The notes beneath the pieces are model-generated. The model did not search any database. It saw only the letters and a program-made list of their open reading frames with translations, and had not been told where the DNA came from. From DATLMR01 sp964615905 (GTDB taxonomy: Bacteria; Acidobacteriota; Blastocatellia; UBA7656), in assembly GCA_964615905.1 (NCBI GenBank), contig CAZTUB010000003.1, positions 186,001 to 250,000 on the forward strand: a stretch of DNA of 64,000 nucleotides. Reading direction: 5' to 3'. Positions 8,259 to 17,866 of this stretch are shown here, piece after piece. Each line of letters begins with the position of its first letter. The stretch's first letter is position 1. Made by a program: the position numbers and the translations under genes.

Positions 8259-8515
8259 ACCTGTCGGGTGAAACTCTGATAGCTACCGGCGGCTCGCCCT
8301 TACAGGCGTTTCACTCATTCACTCTGACCGATCCTTAAAAGTCAATTTGCCGCTTTAGATACCCCAAACTAAACCTGAAATCCGCTGAAACGGCTTTTTT
8401 TGTAAAGAAACCGCCCCGGCAAGCTCTGGCACCGTTGTTGCCAATCGTAAGCTCCGATATTCGTGGCCCCCAAGCTCATTATCGAAATTTGAATAGGATA
8501 CGTGGACCAGAGATT

Positions 8516-10591
8516 ATGACGCTTCCGTTCGTCTCCATACTTCCCCAGGTTATTCGCCGCGCGATTGCGCTGGTTCTTGCGGCAGCCTTTCTCAGCATGT
8601 CGCTGCCGTTCGGGCGCGCCGAAGCGCAGACCGCGAGCGCGCTCAGCAAGCTGTCGCCCGCGCTGCAACAGGCGCTAACAAGCGGCTTGAATCTCGTGTG
8701 GCTCAACCCGACGCGGCAAACCGTTCGCGCGCTTGTGCAAACCAACGGACCGGTCACGCTTGGATTGATCACGGCCGTCACGCTACAGGGCGGCTCTGTT
8801 GTGCGGCAGTTCAACTCGATCAACGGGATGCTTGTCGATCTGCCAAAGACGAGCCTGCTTTCGCTTGCCGCCCGCAGCGACGTCGAGCGCATGTCGGCGG
8901 ACCATCTCGCTCAACAGAGCGCGAGCCATCTTGAAGCGGCGACCGGCGCCGACAAGGTGCGAACCTATAACTCGACCTTAAAGACCTTCAGCGGGCTCGA
9001 CGGAAAAGGCATAGGCATAGCGGTTCTCGATTCGGGCATCATGCCAGGGCACACAGAGTTCGCAAGCTCGCTGCTGCTCCCGCGCGTGGTCGCCGCGACC
9101 GACACGGTTTCATCAAACACAAACCTGCTCCAGTTCCTGGGCCTTCAAGGGATAATCTCGCTGCTCCCGATCATCGGCAACAAAGACGGCTACGGGCACG
9201 GCTCGCACGTCGCCGCCGTAGCCGCCGGGCGGTTCCCCGACAACAAGTCTGTCAGAGGGTTTAACGGCATAGCCCCCAACGCGAACCTGATAGACGTTCG
9301 CGTGCTTAACGGGCGCGGGCTCGGCCAGACGAGCGACGTCATCGCAGGGATAGATTGGGTCATCGCAAACAAGAACCTCTTCAACATACGGGTGATGAAC
9401 CTGAGCCTTGGCGCTGCGTCGAGCGAGTCTTACGTGACGGACCCGCTGTGCCGCGCCGTGCGCCGCGCGGTCGCAAGCGGCATCACCGTAGTCGCGGCGG
9501 CTGGGAATTTCGGCTCGACTGCAAACGGGCTTGAGCAATACGGCAGCATCTGCGCGCCCGGCAACGACCCGACCGTCATCACCGTCGGCGCGGCGAACAC
9601 CAAACAGACAGACGGGCGCGCGGACGACTCTGTAACATACTTCAGCTCGCGCGGCCCCACGCGCGGCTACCGCGTGAGCGCGTCGGGCGCGAAGGTTTAC
9701 GACGATCTTCTAAAGCCGGACCTCGTGGCCCCCGGCAATAAGATTGTCGCGGCCGAATCGCATAACTCGTGGCTCGTGGGCAAGTACCCGGAGCTGCACG
9801 CTTCGGGGTCGGGCAACAAGGCTTTGATGAAGCTGAGCGGCAGCTCGGTCGCAGCGCCTGCCGTCACAGGGGCGGTCGCGCTCATGGCGCAGAAAAACGC
9901 CGGGCTCACGCCGCCGCTCGTCAAAGCGATTCTCCAGTACACCGCCCAACAGCTCAACGGGGCGAACATCTCAGAGCAAGGCGCGGGGCTGCTCAACATC
10001 GACGGGGCGATCAAACTGGCCGGGGTGCTCAGAACAGACATAGCGACGGCCATCTCGAAAGCAAAGATCAAGACAGGCGACACGTTGCTCAAGTCGGGCG
10101 CGTCGCTGCCCCAGCCCACTTCTACGGTCGCGGGCCAGAGCTTTAACTGGGGCCGGTTCATATTCGCCGGAGGCTCGCACATACTGTCGGGCACGGAGCT
10201 GTTCAAACGCTACCAGGGGATATACGACCCGAAACTTGTATGGGTGCGCGACCGCGTGACGGTCAACGGCTCGCCCGTCTCAAACGCTCAGTTGATAACG
10301 CGCGGAGTCGTCAGCCTCGACCTCATCCCCGCTCACTCTACAGTCTTCGTCACAGGACAGCTTCTCAGCACGAGCGCCGCCCTTAATCAAGGGATCGTGC
10401 TCAGCGAAGGAATAGTCTTGAGCGAAGGAATAGTGCTCAGCGAAGGGATAGTCTTAAGCGAGGGGATAGTCCTGAGCGAAGGGATAGTTTTGAGCGAAGG
10501 GATAGTCCTGAGCGAAGGGATAGTCCTGAGCGAGGGCGCTACAGTAGGCGAAGGGATCGTACTGAGCGAGTCTTACAACCTGGGCGAGTAG
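8516..10591 (+). CDS. Secreted S8 (subtilisin-like) peptidase with C-terminal hexapeptide repeats
   Basis: A 691-residue exported serine peptidase. Residues 1-37 form a long signal peptide (RRAIALVLAAAFLSMSLPFG...AEAQ). A propeptide region (about 40-140) precedes the catalytic domain, with Asp172 in AVLDSGI, His228 in GYGHGSHVA, the oxyanion Asn331 in AAAGNFGS and Ser444 in LSGSSVAAPAV; the usual GTS is GSS. A small beta-rich domain (about 520-620) is followed by eleven six-residue units (consensus GIVLSE) that run to the last codon. The start is ATG 8516, chosen because it begins the signal peptide; the frame opens at 8435. No strong ribosome binding site is visible. The repeat tail is unusual; it may act as a surface anchor or spacer, which is inference. 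Confidence 0.92.
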   Translation: MTLPFVSILPQVIRRAIALVLAAAFLSMSLPFGRAEAQTASALSKLSPALQQALTSGLNLVWLNPTRQTVRALVQTNGPVTLGLITAVTLQGGSVVRQFNSINGMLVDLPKTSLLSLAARSDVERMSADHLAQQSASHLEAATGADKVRTYNSTLKTFSGLDGKGIGIAVLDSGIMPGHTEFASSLLLPRVVAATDTVSSNTNLLQFLGLQGIISLLPIIGNKDGYGHGSHVAAVAAGRFPDNKSVRGFNGIAPNANLIDVRVLNGRGLGQTSDVIAGIDWVIANKNLFNIRVMNLSLGAASSESYVTDPLCRAVRRAVASGITVVAAAGNFGSTANGLEQYGSICAPGNDPTVITVGAANTKQTDGRADDSVTYFSSRGPTRGYRVSASGAKVYDDLLKPDLVAPGNKIVAAESHNSWLVGKYPELHASGSGNKALMKLSGSSVAAPAVTGAVALMAQKNAGLTPPLVKAILQYTAQQLNGANISEQGAGLLNIDGAIKLAGVLRTDIATAISKAKIKTGDTLLKSGASLPQPTSTVAGQSFNWGRFIFAGGSHILSGTELFKRYQGIYDPKLVWVRDRVTVNGSPVSNAQLITRGVVSLDLIPAHSTVFVTGQLLSTSAALNQGIVLSEGIVLSEGIVLSEGIVLSEGIVLSEGIVLSEGIVLSEGIVLSEGATVGEGIVLSESYNLGE
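10391..10588 (+). repeat. Eleven in-frame 18-bp tandem repeats coding GIVLSE units
   Basis: Eleven contiguous 18-bp units fill 10391-10588: eight GIVLSE, then GATVGE, GIVLSE and SYNLGE, followed at once by TAG. Units differ mainly at synonymous third positions (for example gtgctc, gtcttg, gttttg), so the amino acids are more conserved than the DNA. Confidence 0.95.
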
Positions 10592-10630
10592 CACCAAAGG
10601 GAATCTGAGATTTAAGGGCGGGTAAAAGGC

Positions 10631-13108
10631 ATGCGATTCATCGAGATGAACGATTACAACCGGGCGGCGCGCATATACTGGTGGGCTTCGACAGTGGTGG
10701 GCGCAACGGCGTTCGCCTATTCGGCGGCGAAGGTGTTGACGCTCGGCACGATTGCGCTCTCTCAGATAACTCTGTTGATGGCTTTCACATACCTCGCGGG
10801 TCTTCGGCCAATACGAATACCGGGCACAAAGACTTCAATCACTCCGGGCGACATCTTCATCTTTTTGACCGCGTTATTTTGGGGAGCGGCGGCGGCTACA
10901 ATAGTCGCGGCCGCAGACGCTTTCGTCGCCTCATACCGCACGTCGCGGCGATGGACCAGCCGCATCGGCAGCGTCGCCTGGATGTCGGTAGCGGTGCTCG
11001 TTTCCGCGACGCTGTTTGAAGTGGCGACAGAGCTTTTGAAACTCTTTCAGCTGTACAGCAGCACGACGATGCTGGCCGCGCTGCTGCTGTTCGCCTTATC
11101 GCACTTCGCGCTAAATTCCGTGCTCACGTCTGCGCAGATTGCCTTCAAACAATCGGGGGGGCTGTTCACGCTCTGGTGGACGAACTATTCGTGGGCGAGC
11201 CTGACTTATGGCGCGAGCGCATCGGCGGCCGGGCTGATCTACCTCGGCATAAAGCAGTACGGCGTAGGCTCGCTGCTCGCGGCGGGGCCGCTTGTCGCGG
11301 TTGTATTCGCGACCTGCCATTTCTACTTCAAGCAAGCCGACGAACGCGCGAGCGCGTCCGAACGAATCAGCAAGATGCACCTGGCGACGGTCGAAGCTCT
11401 CGCCACCGCAATCGACGCTAAAGACCAGATCACGCACGACCACGTATACCGCGTTCAGGTTTATGCCTGCGGGCTTGCGCGCCATTTCGGACTTTCCGCA
11501 GGCGAGATAGAAGCCTTGAAAGCGGGCGCGCTGCTGCACGACGTCGGCAAGATCGCCGTGCCCGACTACATCTTAAACAAGCCGGGCAAGCTGACCGCCG
11601 CCGAGTTCGAGAAGATGAAGATACACACGGTCGTGGGCGCGCAGATCCTTGAGCGCGTGAATTTCCCATACCCGGTCATCCCTATTGTCCGCCATCACCA
11701 CGAGCGGTGGGACGGGCGCGGTTACCCGGACGGGCTCAAAGGCGAGCAGATACCGATGACCGCTCGCATTCTCACGATAGTCGATTGCTTTGACGCCGTG
11801 CGCGAAGACCGCCAGTACCGGAAGGGCATGACGCGCGAAGAGGCGTGCCAGTTCCTGCGCACGAACGCGGGCACGCAGTTCGACCCCCGCGTGGTTGAAG
11901 AGTTTTTAGAGAACCTCGCGCAGTACGAACAAGAGATCGCCGTCCACAAGCATGGGCAGCAGCCGATTCTTACGCCAACCACACAGGCAGGCCTGTCCGA
12001 AAGCGCGCTTGAGGCGGTGCCCGCGGCAGGGCTTGCTCAATCTTCGGACGAAGCGCCCGATTACATAAGACAGATCACGGCGGCGCATTCCGAGGTGGCC
12101 GCGCTCTACGAGATGGCGCAGACCTTCAGCACAAGCCTCGACGTGCGCGACGTGGTCAACCTCACCGTAGACCGCATCGAAAGCCTCGTCGAGTTTACGA
12201 CCTGCGCGATATACCTGCGGCAGAAAGAAGACGATTCGGCAATCGCTGCTTACGTCTTCGGAGAAAACGCCGAACGTATTCGCGGGCGCAGCCTCGCGGC
12301 GGGGCACGGCATCGCCGGGTGGGTTGTGATAAACAGCCGCGCGATGACCAACACCGACCCGATGCTCGACCTGGCGAATTTCTTGGATGATAACAAGACC
12401 GGTTATCGCACGGTTGCCGTCTTTCCGCTCGTGAATGGCGCGGACTCAATCGGCGCGCTCGCGCTATATTCAAGCAAGCTCGACAGCTATTCGAGCGACC
12501 AGCTGCATCTGATCGAATCGGTCTCGCGACTGGCTTCGACCGCGCTTCAAAATGCCTTTCTGAACGAGCAGACAAGGGCCAACGCACAGATCGACGCGCT
12601 CACGGGTCTTCCCAACGCGCGCGCGCTCTATGCGCAGTTCGAGCGCGAGGTGACGGGCGAGAAGGCTCAGGCTGTCACGGTACTCTCGCTGAGCTTATCA
12701 GGCATGCGCGCGGTCAACAGAGAGTTCGGCTATCAGGCGGGCGATCAAGTCATAGCGCAAGTGGCGCAAGTTTTGCGGAGAGAGATCGACGAGTCGCGCC
12801 TGTTAAGCAGGATCGCGGGCGACGAGTTCGTCTGCCTCCTAATCGGCGCGGACGCAAGCGACGCGGCCAGAGCGGGCGAGCGAGCGCGCGCGGCGATAAA
12901 CCGGTTCAGCCTGGAAGTAAAGCCGGGACAAACGGCACGCGTAGGGCTGAGCTACGGCGCGGCCAGCTATCCGGCCGGGGGCCGGACGGTAGACGAGCTG
13001 CTCGCCTCGGCTACGGAGGATTCGAACAGCAATAGAGCAAATCGCCAGGAGCCCCTTCCATTTCCAGCGCTTGAAGCGCTTCCCAACCCGTACCGCCAAC
13101 TGGCCTAG
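10631..13108 (+). CDS. Membrane HD-GYP c-di-GMP phosphodiesterase with GAF and degenerate GGDEF domains
   Basis: An 825-residue signalling protein. Residues 1-235 contain about six or seven membrane segments forming an unassigned sensor module. The HD-GYP domain (about 250-430) has HD at 303-304 in LLHDVGKIAVPD, the HHH cluster and DGRGYPDGL, so hydrolysis of cyclic di-GMP is expected. A GAF-like domain (about 480-640) follows. The C-terminal GGDEF-like domain (about 650-790) begins DALTGLPNA, but its signature is AGDEF and the metal-binding Asp of the usual LDxDxF is lost (LSLSLSGMRAV), so cyclase activity is doubtful. No RxxD inhibitory site is seen. It stands 39 bp after the S8 peptidase gene, possibly cotranscribed. 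Confidence 0.9.
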   Translation: MRFIEMNDYNRAARIYWWASTVVGATAFAYSAAKVLTLGTIALSQITLLMAFTYLAGLRPIRIPGTKTSITPGDIFIFLTALFWGAAAATIVAAADAFVASYRTSRRWTSRIGSVAWMSVAVLVSATLFEVATELLKLFQLYSSTTMLAALLLFALSHFALNSVLTSAQIAFKQSGGLFTLWWTNYSWASLTYGASASAAGLIYLGIKQYGVGSLLAAGPLVAVVFATCHFYFKQADERASASERISKMHLATVEALATAIDAKDQITHDHVYRVQVYACGLARHFGLSAGEIEALKAGALLHDVGKIAVPDYILNKPGKLTAAEFEKMKIHTVVGAQILERVNFPYPVIPIVRHHHERWDGRGYPDGLKGEQIPMTARILTIVDCFDAVREDRQYRKGMTREEACQFLRTNAGTQFDPRVVEEFLENLAQYEQEIAVHKHGQQPILTPTTQAGLSESALEAVPAAGLAQSSDEAPDYIRQITAAHSEVAALYEMAQTFSTSLDVRDVVNLTVDRIESLVEFTTCAIYLRQKEDDSAIAAYVFGENAERIRGRSLAAGHGIAGWVVINSRAMTNTDPMLDLANFLDDNKTGYRTVAVFPLVNGADSIGALALYSSKLDSYSSDQLHLIESVSRLASTALQNAFLNEQTRANAQIDALTGLPNARALYAQFEREVTGEKAQAVTVLSLSLSGMRAVNREFGYQAGDQVIAQVAQVLRREIDESRLLSRIAGDEFVCLLIGADASDAARAGERARAAINRFSLEVKPGQTARVGLSYGAASYPAGGRTVDELLASATEDSNSNRANRQEPLPFPALEALPNPYRQLA

Positions 13109-13216
13109 AGCGGGAGAGAACCCTTCGCTACCGGGGTTGATTTAGCTCGGCTCCGACGCTAGTGTTTATCTTTTGCAAAAAGATTGTTCTCCCGGTTAAC
13201 AGATCGCCCTGGCCTC

Positions 13217-14416
13217 ATGAAAGAATCTGACCGTTCATCCAGGCCCCGGCTGCGTGTGCTTATGATCTCGCAGCGGATGCCGCCTCACATTGCCGGTGCG
13301 GAGTTGCAGGCGCTTGGACTGTCGCGCGCGCTCATCGACCTGGGCGCCGACGTGCGCATAGCCACAACCCGGTTTTCGAGCGGCCTTCGAGGGCGTGAGA
13401 TCATCGAAGGGGTCGAGGTTCGCCGCCTGCCTGTGCTGCGCTCGAACTCGGCTGATTCGTCCGACGGGTCTTCGGCCGCGAAAGCATCGGTCTTCGCGTC
13501 AGCGGCCAGCTACGTAGCCCGTCACCGCCGAGACTATGACATCATTCACGCGCACTGTGTTTCGACCGCTTCGATTGGAGCGGCGGCGGGCGCGCGCATA
13601 GCGCGGCGGCCTGCGCTTATGAAGCCGAGCCTGGGCGGGGCCGACGGCGAGATCAGCAAGATAGTTGGTAGCCCGTTTGCAAAGCTTGCGACGAGCGTGC
13701 TTCGCGGCGTTGACCGCTTCGCCGTGCTCGATTCCGGCATTGCCGAAGAGCTTGCGGAGCTGGGCATCTGTCGTGATCGGCTTACGCACGTTCCAAACGG
13801 GCTCGATCTCGACAGGTTCAAGCCTGCAACCAGCGAGGAGCGCAAACAGATCAGGGCGCGGCTAGGCTTGCCCGACGGGCCGATAGCCCTTTTCGTCGGG
13901 CAGATAATCAAGCGTAAAGGCGTGGACAGGTTGCTTGAAGTCTGGGGCGAGGTGCTGGCTTCGATCAATGACGCGTGGCTCGTCTTTGTCGGCGAAGGCG
14001 ACCTTTCTCAAGCGGTCCGCGAGCGGGCGGCCCTGCCCGCTTCGCGCATACTTTACCTGGGAGTGCGCAGAGATATCCCTGAGCTTATGCGAGCCGCGAA
14101 CGTCTTCGTCCTGCCTTCGCGCAATGAAAGCTTCGGCAACGTTATGGTCGAAGCGATGGCCTGCGGGCTGCCGCTTATCGCCGGGCGCACAGGCATAGCC
14201 GGGCGACTCGCTATAGATTCGATAGCCGGGCGGCTGGTTGACCCTGAAAGAGCTGACGAGATAGCCTATGCGCTTTCGGAAATCCTCGGCTCTGCCGAAC
14301 AGGCGGCAAAGCTTGGGAGTCGCGGCCGGGAACTCGCGCGGCAATTTGATTACAGGCAGGTGGCCGCCAGGTATCTGGAGATTTACGAGGAGATGCTCAA
14401 GGAGAGGGCGCATTGA
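13217..14416 (+). CDS. Glycosyltransferase family 4
   Basis: A 399-residue GT-B enzyme. The N-terminal half starts RLRVLMISQRMPPHIAGAELQALG, a typical GT4 acceptor domain. The C-terminal donor domain contains FVGQIIKRKGVDRLLE, the nucleotide-sugar region VFVLPSRNESFGNVMVEAMACGLPLI (two Glu of the EX7E motif) and a closing REL/RYLEIYEEML helix. It transfers a sugar from a nucleotide sugar on the cytoplasmic face, probably in surface-glycan assembly, judging from its neighbours. The ATG at 13217 is preferred; the frame opens at TTG 13184 with no better ribosome site. The stop overlaps the next start by 3 bp, so the two genes are likely translationally coupled. Confidence 0.92.
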   Translation: MKESDRSSRPRLRVLMISQRMPPHIAGAELQALGLSRALIDLGADVRIATTRFSSGLRGREIIEGVEVRRLPVLRSNSADSSDGSSAAKASVFASAASYVARHRRDYDIIHAHCVSTASIGAAAGARIARRPALMKPSLGGADGEISKIVGSPFAKLATSVLRGVDRFAVLDSGIAEELAELGICRDRLTHVPNGLDLDRFKPATSEERKQIRARLGLPDGPIALFVGQIIKRKGVDRLLEVWGEVLASINDAWLVFVGEGDLSQAVRERAALPASRILYLGVRRDIPELMRAANVFVLPSRNESFGNVMVEAMACGLPLIAGRTGIAGRLAIDSIAGRLVDPERADEIAYALSEILGSAEQAAKLGSRGRELARQFDYRQVAARYLEIYEEMLKERAH

Positions 14417-15402
14417 ATAACGGTTCGGCAACAAACGACGGTTCGGCGACGGATGATGCGCTCTCTTTTTCAACGCCTGCGCTGTCTGCGGTCATAGAGA
14501 CCGTGAACACGCCCCCCGGCCAGTACGCCTACCTTGATAGCACGCTCGCGCACCTTGCGGCACAGACGATCCCTAAAGAGCGGTTGGAGATCATCGTGGT
14601 AATAGACACGAACGTGCACCCTGCGCTCGCAAAGCACGTCGCTGGCGCGCTCCCGTCGGCGCGCATAATCGAAGCGCAGGGGCTGCACTACTACGCGCAG
14701 AAAAACCTTGGGGCCCGTCACGCTCGCGCCCCGTTAGTCGGATTTATAGATTCGGACTGCTTTCCGGGGCATACCTGGGCCGAGTCGATCATCGACGCCT
14801 TCGCCAGACACGACGACAAACTTGGCGCGGTCCAGGGTACTGTCTGGACGACCGACGAGACCTCGTTTGCGAAAGCTTTTCTAGTGTCGGTCTTCGGCCA
14901 TTTGCAGGGGGCGACGGAACGCGCGACGCCGAGCCTCGCGGCGAGCAACTGCGCGTTTCGGCGCGCGGACATTGTCGCCTCCCCGTTTGAAGAGACGCCC
15001 GTGTTTCACGGGCCTGATGTGAGGATGCGAGCGCGGCTCGGCGACGAGGGCAGGTATGTGCTGCTTGTGCCGGGGGCGGCGGACCGTCATGTATTCGAGC
15101 CGGGATTCAAGCCTTTCTTGAAGCGCGCAGCCTACTGGGGGTACTGTTTTCTAAACCTGCGCCGCGACGCGCGGCCTTCGGTCCCGTACGCGAGATTGTT
15201 TCGGCGGCTTGGCCCGCTCGCGCCTCTCGCGCTGGTCCCGGCCAAGGCCATGATCGACCTGAAACGGCTGTTTGAGCGCCGCGCGGACCTCGACCTGACC
15301 CCACGGCAGACGGTTAGCTGCTCGGCGGTCCTGTTGCTCAACTCGCTCGCGGTCGGCTATGGAGCGATGCTCAAGGTCCTCGGCGTTCCCCCATCCAAAT
15401 AG
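14413..15402 (+). CDS. Glycosyltransferase family 2
   Basis: A 329-residue GT-A enzyme. The nucleotide-sugar fold is seen at LSAVIETVN...LEIIVVIDTN, the metal-binding DxD as FIDSDCFPG near residue 115, and the acceptor side as SLAASNCAFRRADI and PVFHGPDVRMRARLGDEG. The C-terminal part has hydrophobic stretches that may peripherally contact the membrane. The start is TTG at 14413, overlapping the previous stop (TTGA) and preceded by AAGGAG 9 nt upstream. It is the second gene of the glycan cluster; donor and acceptor are unknown. Confidence 0.87.
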   Translation: MNNGSATNDGSATDDALSFSTPALSAVIETVNTPPGQYAYLDSTLAHLAAQTIPKERLEIIVVIDTNVHPALAKHVAGALPSARIIEAQGLHYYAQKNLGARHARAPLVGFIDSDCFPGHTWAESIIDAFARHDDKLGAVQGTVWTTDETSFAKAFLVSVFGHLQGATERATPSLAASNCAFRRADIVASPFEETPVFHGPDVRMRARLGDEGRYVLLVPGAADRHVFEPGFKPFLKRAAYWGYCFLNLRRDARPSVPYARLFRRLGPLAPLALVPAKAMIDLKRLFERRADLDLTPRQTVSCSAVLLLNSLAVGYGAMLKVLGVPPSK

Positions 15403-15428
15403 CGGCCGGTTTGCGGAGAGAGCCTCAG

Positions 15429-16328
15429 ATGACGATGCCGAATTTCTTAATCATAGGCGCTGCCAAATCGGGGACGACCTCGCTTTACTATATTCTGAAG
15501 CAGCACCCGGAAGTTTTCATGAGTCCCGTCAAAGAGCCTCACTTTTTTTCGCACGAAGGTGAAAGGCCGAACTTTCGCGGCCCCGGCGATGATCTTGGTA
15601 TGAACCGCAACGCGATAACTTCGATCAAGGGTTACCGCGCGCTGTTTCGCGGCGTCACAAACGAAAAGGCCGTGGGCGAAGCCTCTACTACGTACCTCTC
15701 CAACCCGAACGCGGCAGGCCGGATAAAGAAACAGATCCCTGATGCCAGATTGATAGCCATGCTTCGTAACCCCGTTGATCGCGCCTATTCGGCCTTTATG
15801 CATTTGTCGCGTGACGGGCGCGAGCCGCATGCCGATTTTGCCCGCGCGCTCGACGAAGAAGAGAGGCGCATACGCGATAACTACGCGCCGCTGTGGCGCT
15901 ACACGAAAATAGGTATGTACCCCGAACAAGTGGAGCGATATCTCAAGAACTTTGACCGCAGCCGTATAAAGATCTACCTTTACGACGACTACAAGGCCGA
16001 CGCGGCGGCGGTTGTGCGCGATATGTTTCAATTCCTGTGCGTCGACGAGACAGGCCCTGTGAACCTCCGTTTGCAACACAACGTGTCGGGCATCCCCAAG
16101 AACAGACTGCTCAACTCGCTGCTAAGCAGGCCGACTCGCTTGAGGTCTGCGCTTAGACCCTTGCTGCCGCAGTATGTGCGGCGCGCGGCTTTAGAGGTGC
16201 GAAACCGCAACCTCGTCAAACGGCCGCTTCCGCCGGAACTCCGCGAGCATTTGAAAGGGGTGTTTCGCGAAGACATCTTAAAGCTCCAGGACTTGATCGA
16301 CCGTGACCTCTCGCAGTGGATCATATGA
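15429..16328 (+). CDS. PAPS-dependent sulfotransferase
   Basis: A 299-residue cytoplasmic enzyme of the heparan-sulfate/NodH-type sulfotransferase family. The 5'-phosphosulfate loop is IIGAAKSGTTSLYYIL near the start and the 3'-phosphate site is LRNPVDRAYSAFMHLSRDG near residue 115, both binding PAPS. HHPE-like KEPHFFS and the later KIYLYDDYKAD strand also fit. It probably sulfates a lipid-linked or glycan intermediate, since it sits between a GT2 and a flippase. The ATG at 15429 has GGAGAG 8 nt upstream; the frame itself opens at TTG 15411. The next gene follows after 12 bp, so they form an operon. Confidence 0.9.
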   Translation: MTMPNFLIIGAAKSGTTSLYYILKQHPEVFMSPVKEPHFFSHEGERPNFRGPGDDLGMNRNAITSIKGYRALFRGVTNEKAVGEASTTYLSNPNAAGRIKKQIPDARLIAMLRNPVDRAYSAFMHLSRDGREPHADFARALDEEERRIRDNYAPLWRYTKIGMYPEQVERYLKNFDRSRIKIYLYDDYKADAAAVVRDMFQFLCVDETGPVNLRLQHNVSGIPKNRLLNSLLSRPTRLRSALRPLLPQYVRRAALEVRNRNLVKRPLPPELREHLKGVFREDILKLQDLIDRDLSQWII

Positions 16329-16340
16329 AAAGGTCTTCAG

Positions 16341-17825
16341 ATGAGTGAACCGGCGTCGGCCGAGCTTGGTCGTGTGAACCGGCAGGCTTCGATACGATTT
16401 TCGGGGCTGGCTTTCGACAAGGTGCTCGGATACGTCTTTGCGCTGTTTGTCACAAAGACCTACGGCCCCGAAGAGTTCGGCCTTTACCTGTTCGGCGTGG
16501 GCGTGCTCGAAGTATTTCTCACGCTGAGCAAGCTAGGGCTTGAAAGAGCTATGGTCAGGTCTGTGGCAGGGCTTAATGCCACGGGCAGGTTTGTCGAGAT
16601 CAAAGCGGTCGTGCGAACCGCTAGCCTGCTATCGCTGCCGCTCAGTCTTTTACTTGCGGCGGCGATCTTCGCGTTCAACGGCTGGTTCGCGGGTGCGCTT
16701 GGCCGCCCCAAGATTGCGCAATTCCTTCAGGTAGCGGCGCTGGCGCTGCCCGCGTCTGTGCTGGCGGACATATTCCTGTGGGCGACGGAAGGGCTGGGCA
16801 AGCAGCGCTACCTGACCGTGATACGATTGATGATCGAGCCCGCCGTCAAGCTGGCTGTCGCGGTCGTCATCTTCCTGGCGCTTGGGCGCGAGTCGGGCGT
16901 CACGTCGATCACCGCAGCATACGCGGCGGCGATCTTCTGTAGCGCGGCTCTATCTTACGCAGTCTACCGCCGTAAGGTCGCCGCCCGCGCAACAGGCGAG
17001 CCGACACAGCAGCACGCAGCAGAGCTGCTGCGCGTAGGTCTGCCCTACTGGGGGCAGGCACTGTTGAGCCGCATCTTCGCGCGAGCAGACATATTCTTGA
17101 TCTTCACCTTTATATCTGCCAGCGCCACCGCTCACTACGGCGTCGCGCAGCGGACGGCGCTGCTTACGATGATGATCTCGACCGCCTTCGACGCCGCCTT
17201 CCGGCCCGCGATAGCAGGCGCGCTCGCCGCCGGAATGCGCGACGATCTGGCCCGGCAGTTCGAGCTCGTCTCGCGCCTGGCGATGATGCTCTGCCTGCCC
17301 GCCTGTATCGTGCTGGCGCTCTTTCCTTCGCGGGTGCTTTCGGTAATCGGCGACCAGTTCATCGAAGCGGCAATGGTCGTGTCGATCATCGCGGTCGGTC
17401 TTGTGGTGAGCCTCGCCGCGGGGCCTGTCACGTCCGCGCTCGTTATGGCAGGCCGCTCGCGCATCCCTTTGATAAACGGGGTGATCGCCGGGCTCGCGGG
17501 GCTCGCGATAAACCTGGCTCTTATCCCGCGAATGGGGCTTGTCGGGGCGGCTATCGCTTACTGCGCGGCGCTTGTAATAACGACCCTGCTTAACGGGGTC
17601 GCAGCGCGGCGCTCGCTCGGCGTCACAGGCGTAGGCCGGGGCCACCTGCCGCTCGTGATCGCATCGCTCGCAGCCGTAGCGGCGGGGCTTATAGCCGACC
17701 GTTTCGCCCCCGCGAACAAATACGTCGCCCTGGTTATGGTTGCAGGCTCGGTGCTGGCATCTTACGCGGCGGTTATTTTGTTGGGGAAAGGGCTGAGGAC
17801 CGAGTTGATGCGCCTGTTCAAGTAA
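16341..17825 (+). CDS. Polysaccharide/oligosaccharide flippase (Wzx-like, MOP superfamily)
   Basis: A 494-residue integral membrane protein with about 12-14 hydrophobic segments spread over its whole length. The N-terminus (SIRFSGLAFDKVLGYVFALFV, TYGPEEFGLYLFGVGVLE) is the hallmark of the polysaccharide-synthesis MOP family that flips undecaprenyl-linked glycans to the periplasm. AAAGPVTSALVMAGRSRIPLINGVIAG in the C-terminal half fits helix 9-10 of such flippases. The start ATG at 16341 has AAAGGT upstream. It closes the forward set GT4-GT2-sulfotransferase-flippase, so the exported product may be sulfated. Confidence 0.88.
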   Translation: MSEPASAELGRVNRQASIRFSGLAFDKVLGYVFALFVTKTYGPEEFGLYLFGVGVLEVFLTLSKLGLERAMVRSVAGLNATGRFVEIKAVVRTASLLSLPLSLLLAAAIFAFNGWFAGALGRPKIAQFLQVAALALPASVLADIFLWATEGLGKQRYLTVIRLMIEPAVKLAVAVVIFLALGRESGVTSITAAYAAAIFCSAALSYAVYRRKVAARATGEPTQQHAAELLRVGLPYWGQALLSRIFARADIFLIFTFISASATAHYGVAQRTALLTMMISTAFDAAFRPAIAGALAAGMRDDLARQFELVSRLAMMLCLPACIVLALFPSRVLSVIGDQFIEAAMVVSIIAVGLVVSLAAGPVTSALVMAGRSRIPLINGVIAGLAGLAINLALIPRMGLVGAAIAYCAALVITTLLNGVAARRSLGVTGVGRGHLPLVIASLAAVAAGLIADRFAPANKYVALVMVAGSVLASYAAVILLGKGLRTELMRLFK

Positions 17826-17847
17826 CCGGCTTTCGTATGAAATCCGG
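17826..17847. terminator. Possible shared terminator hairpin between convergent genes
   Basis: Arms 17826-17834 and 17839-17847 (CCGG-TTTC with GAAA-CCGG, 8 of 9 paired, 4-nt loop) lie just after the flippase stop and before the convergent stop at 17867. No T-run follows, so rho-independent action is uncertain. Confidence 0.35.
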
Positions 17848-17866
17848 CTCTCTGCTCAGTCCTTGC

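Noticed and set aside
8259..8515. Structured RNA or riboswitch between selD and the S8 peptidase
   Set aside because: A 7-bp GTGAAAC/GTTTCAC pairing (8268-8274 with 8308-8314) and a weak hairpin before a T-run near 8400 are visible, but they match no known riboswitch class and are too weak to call.
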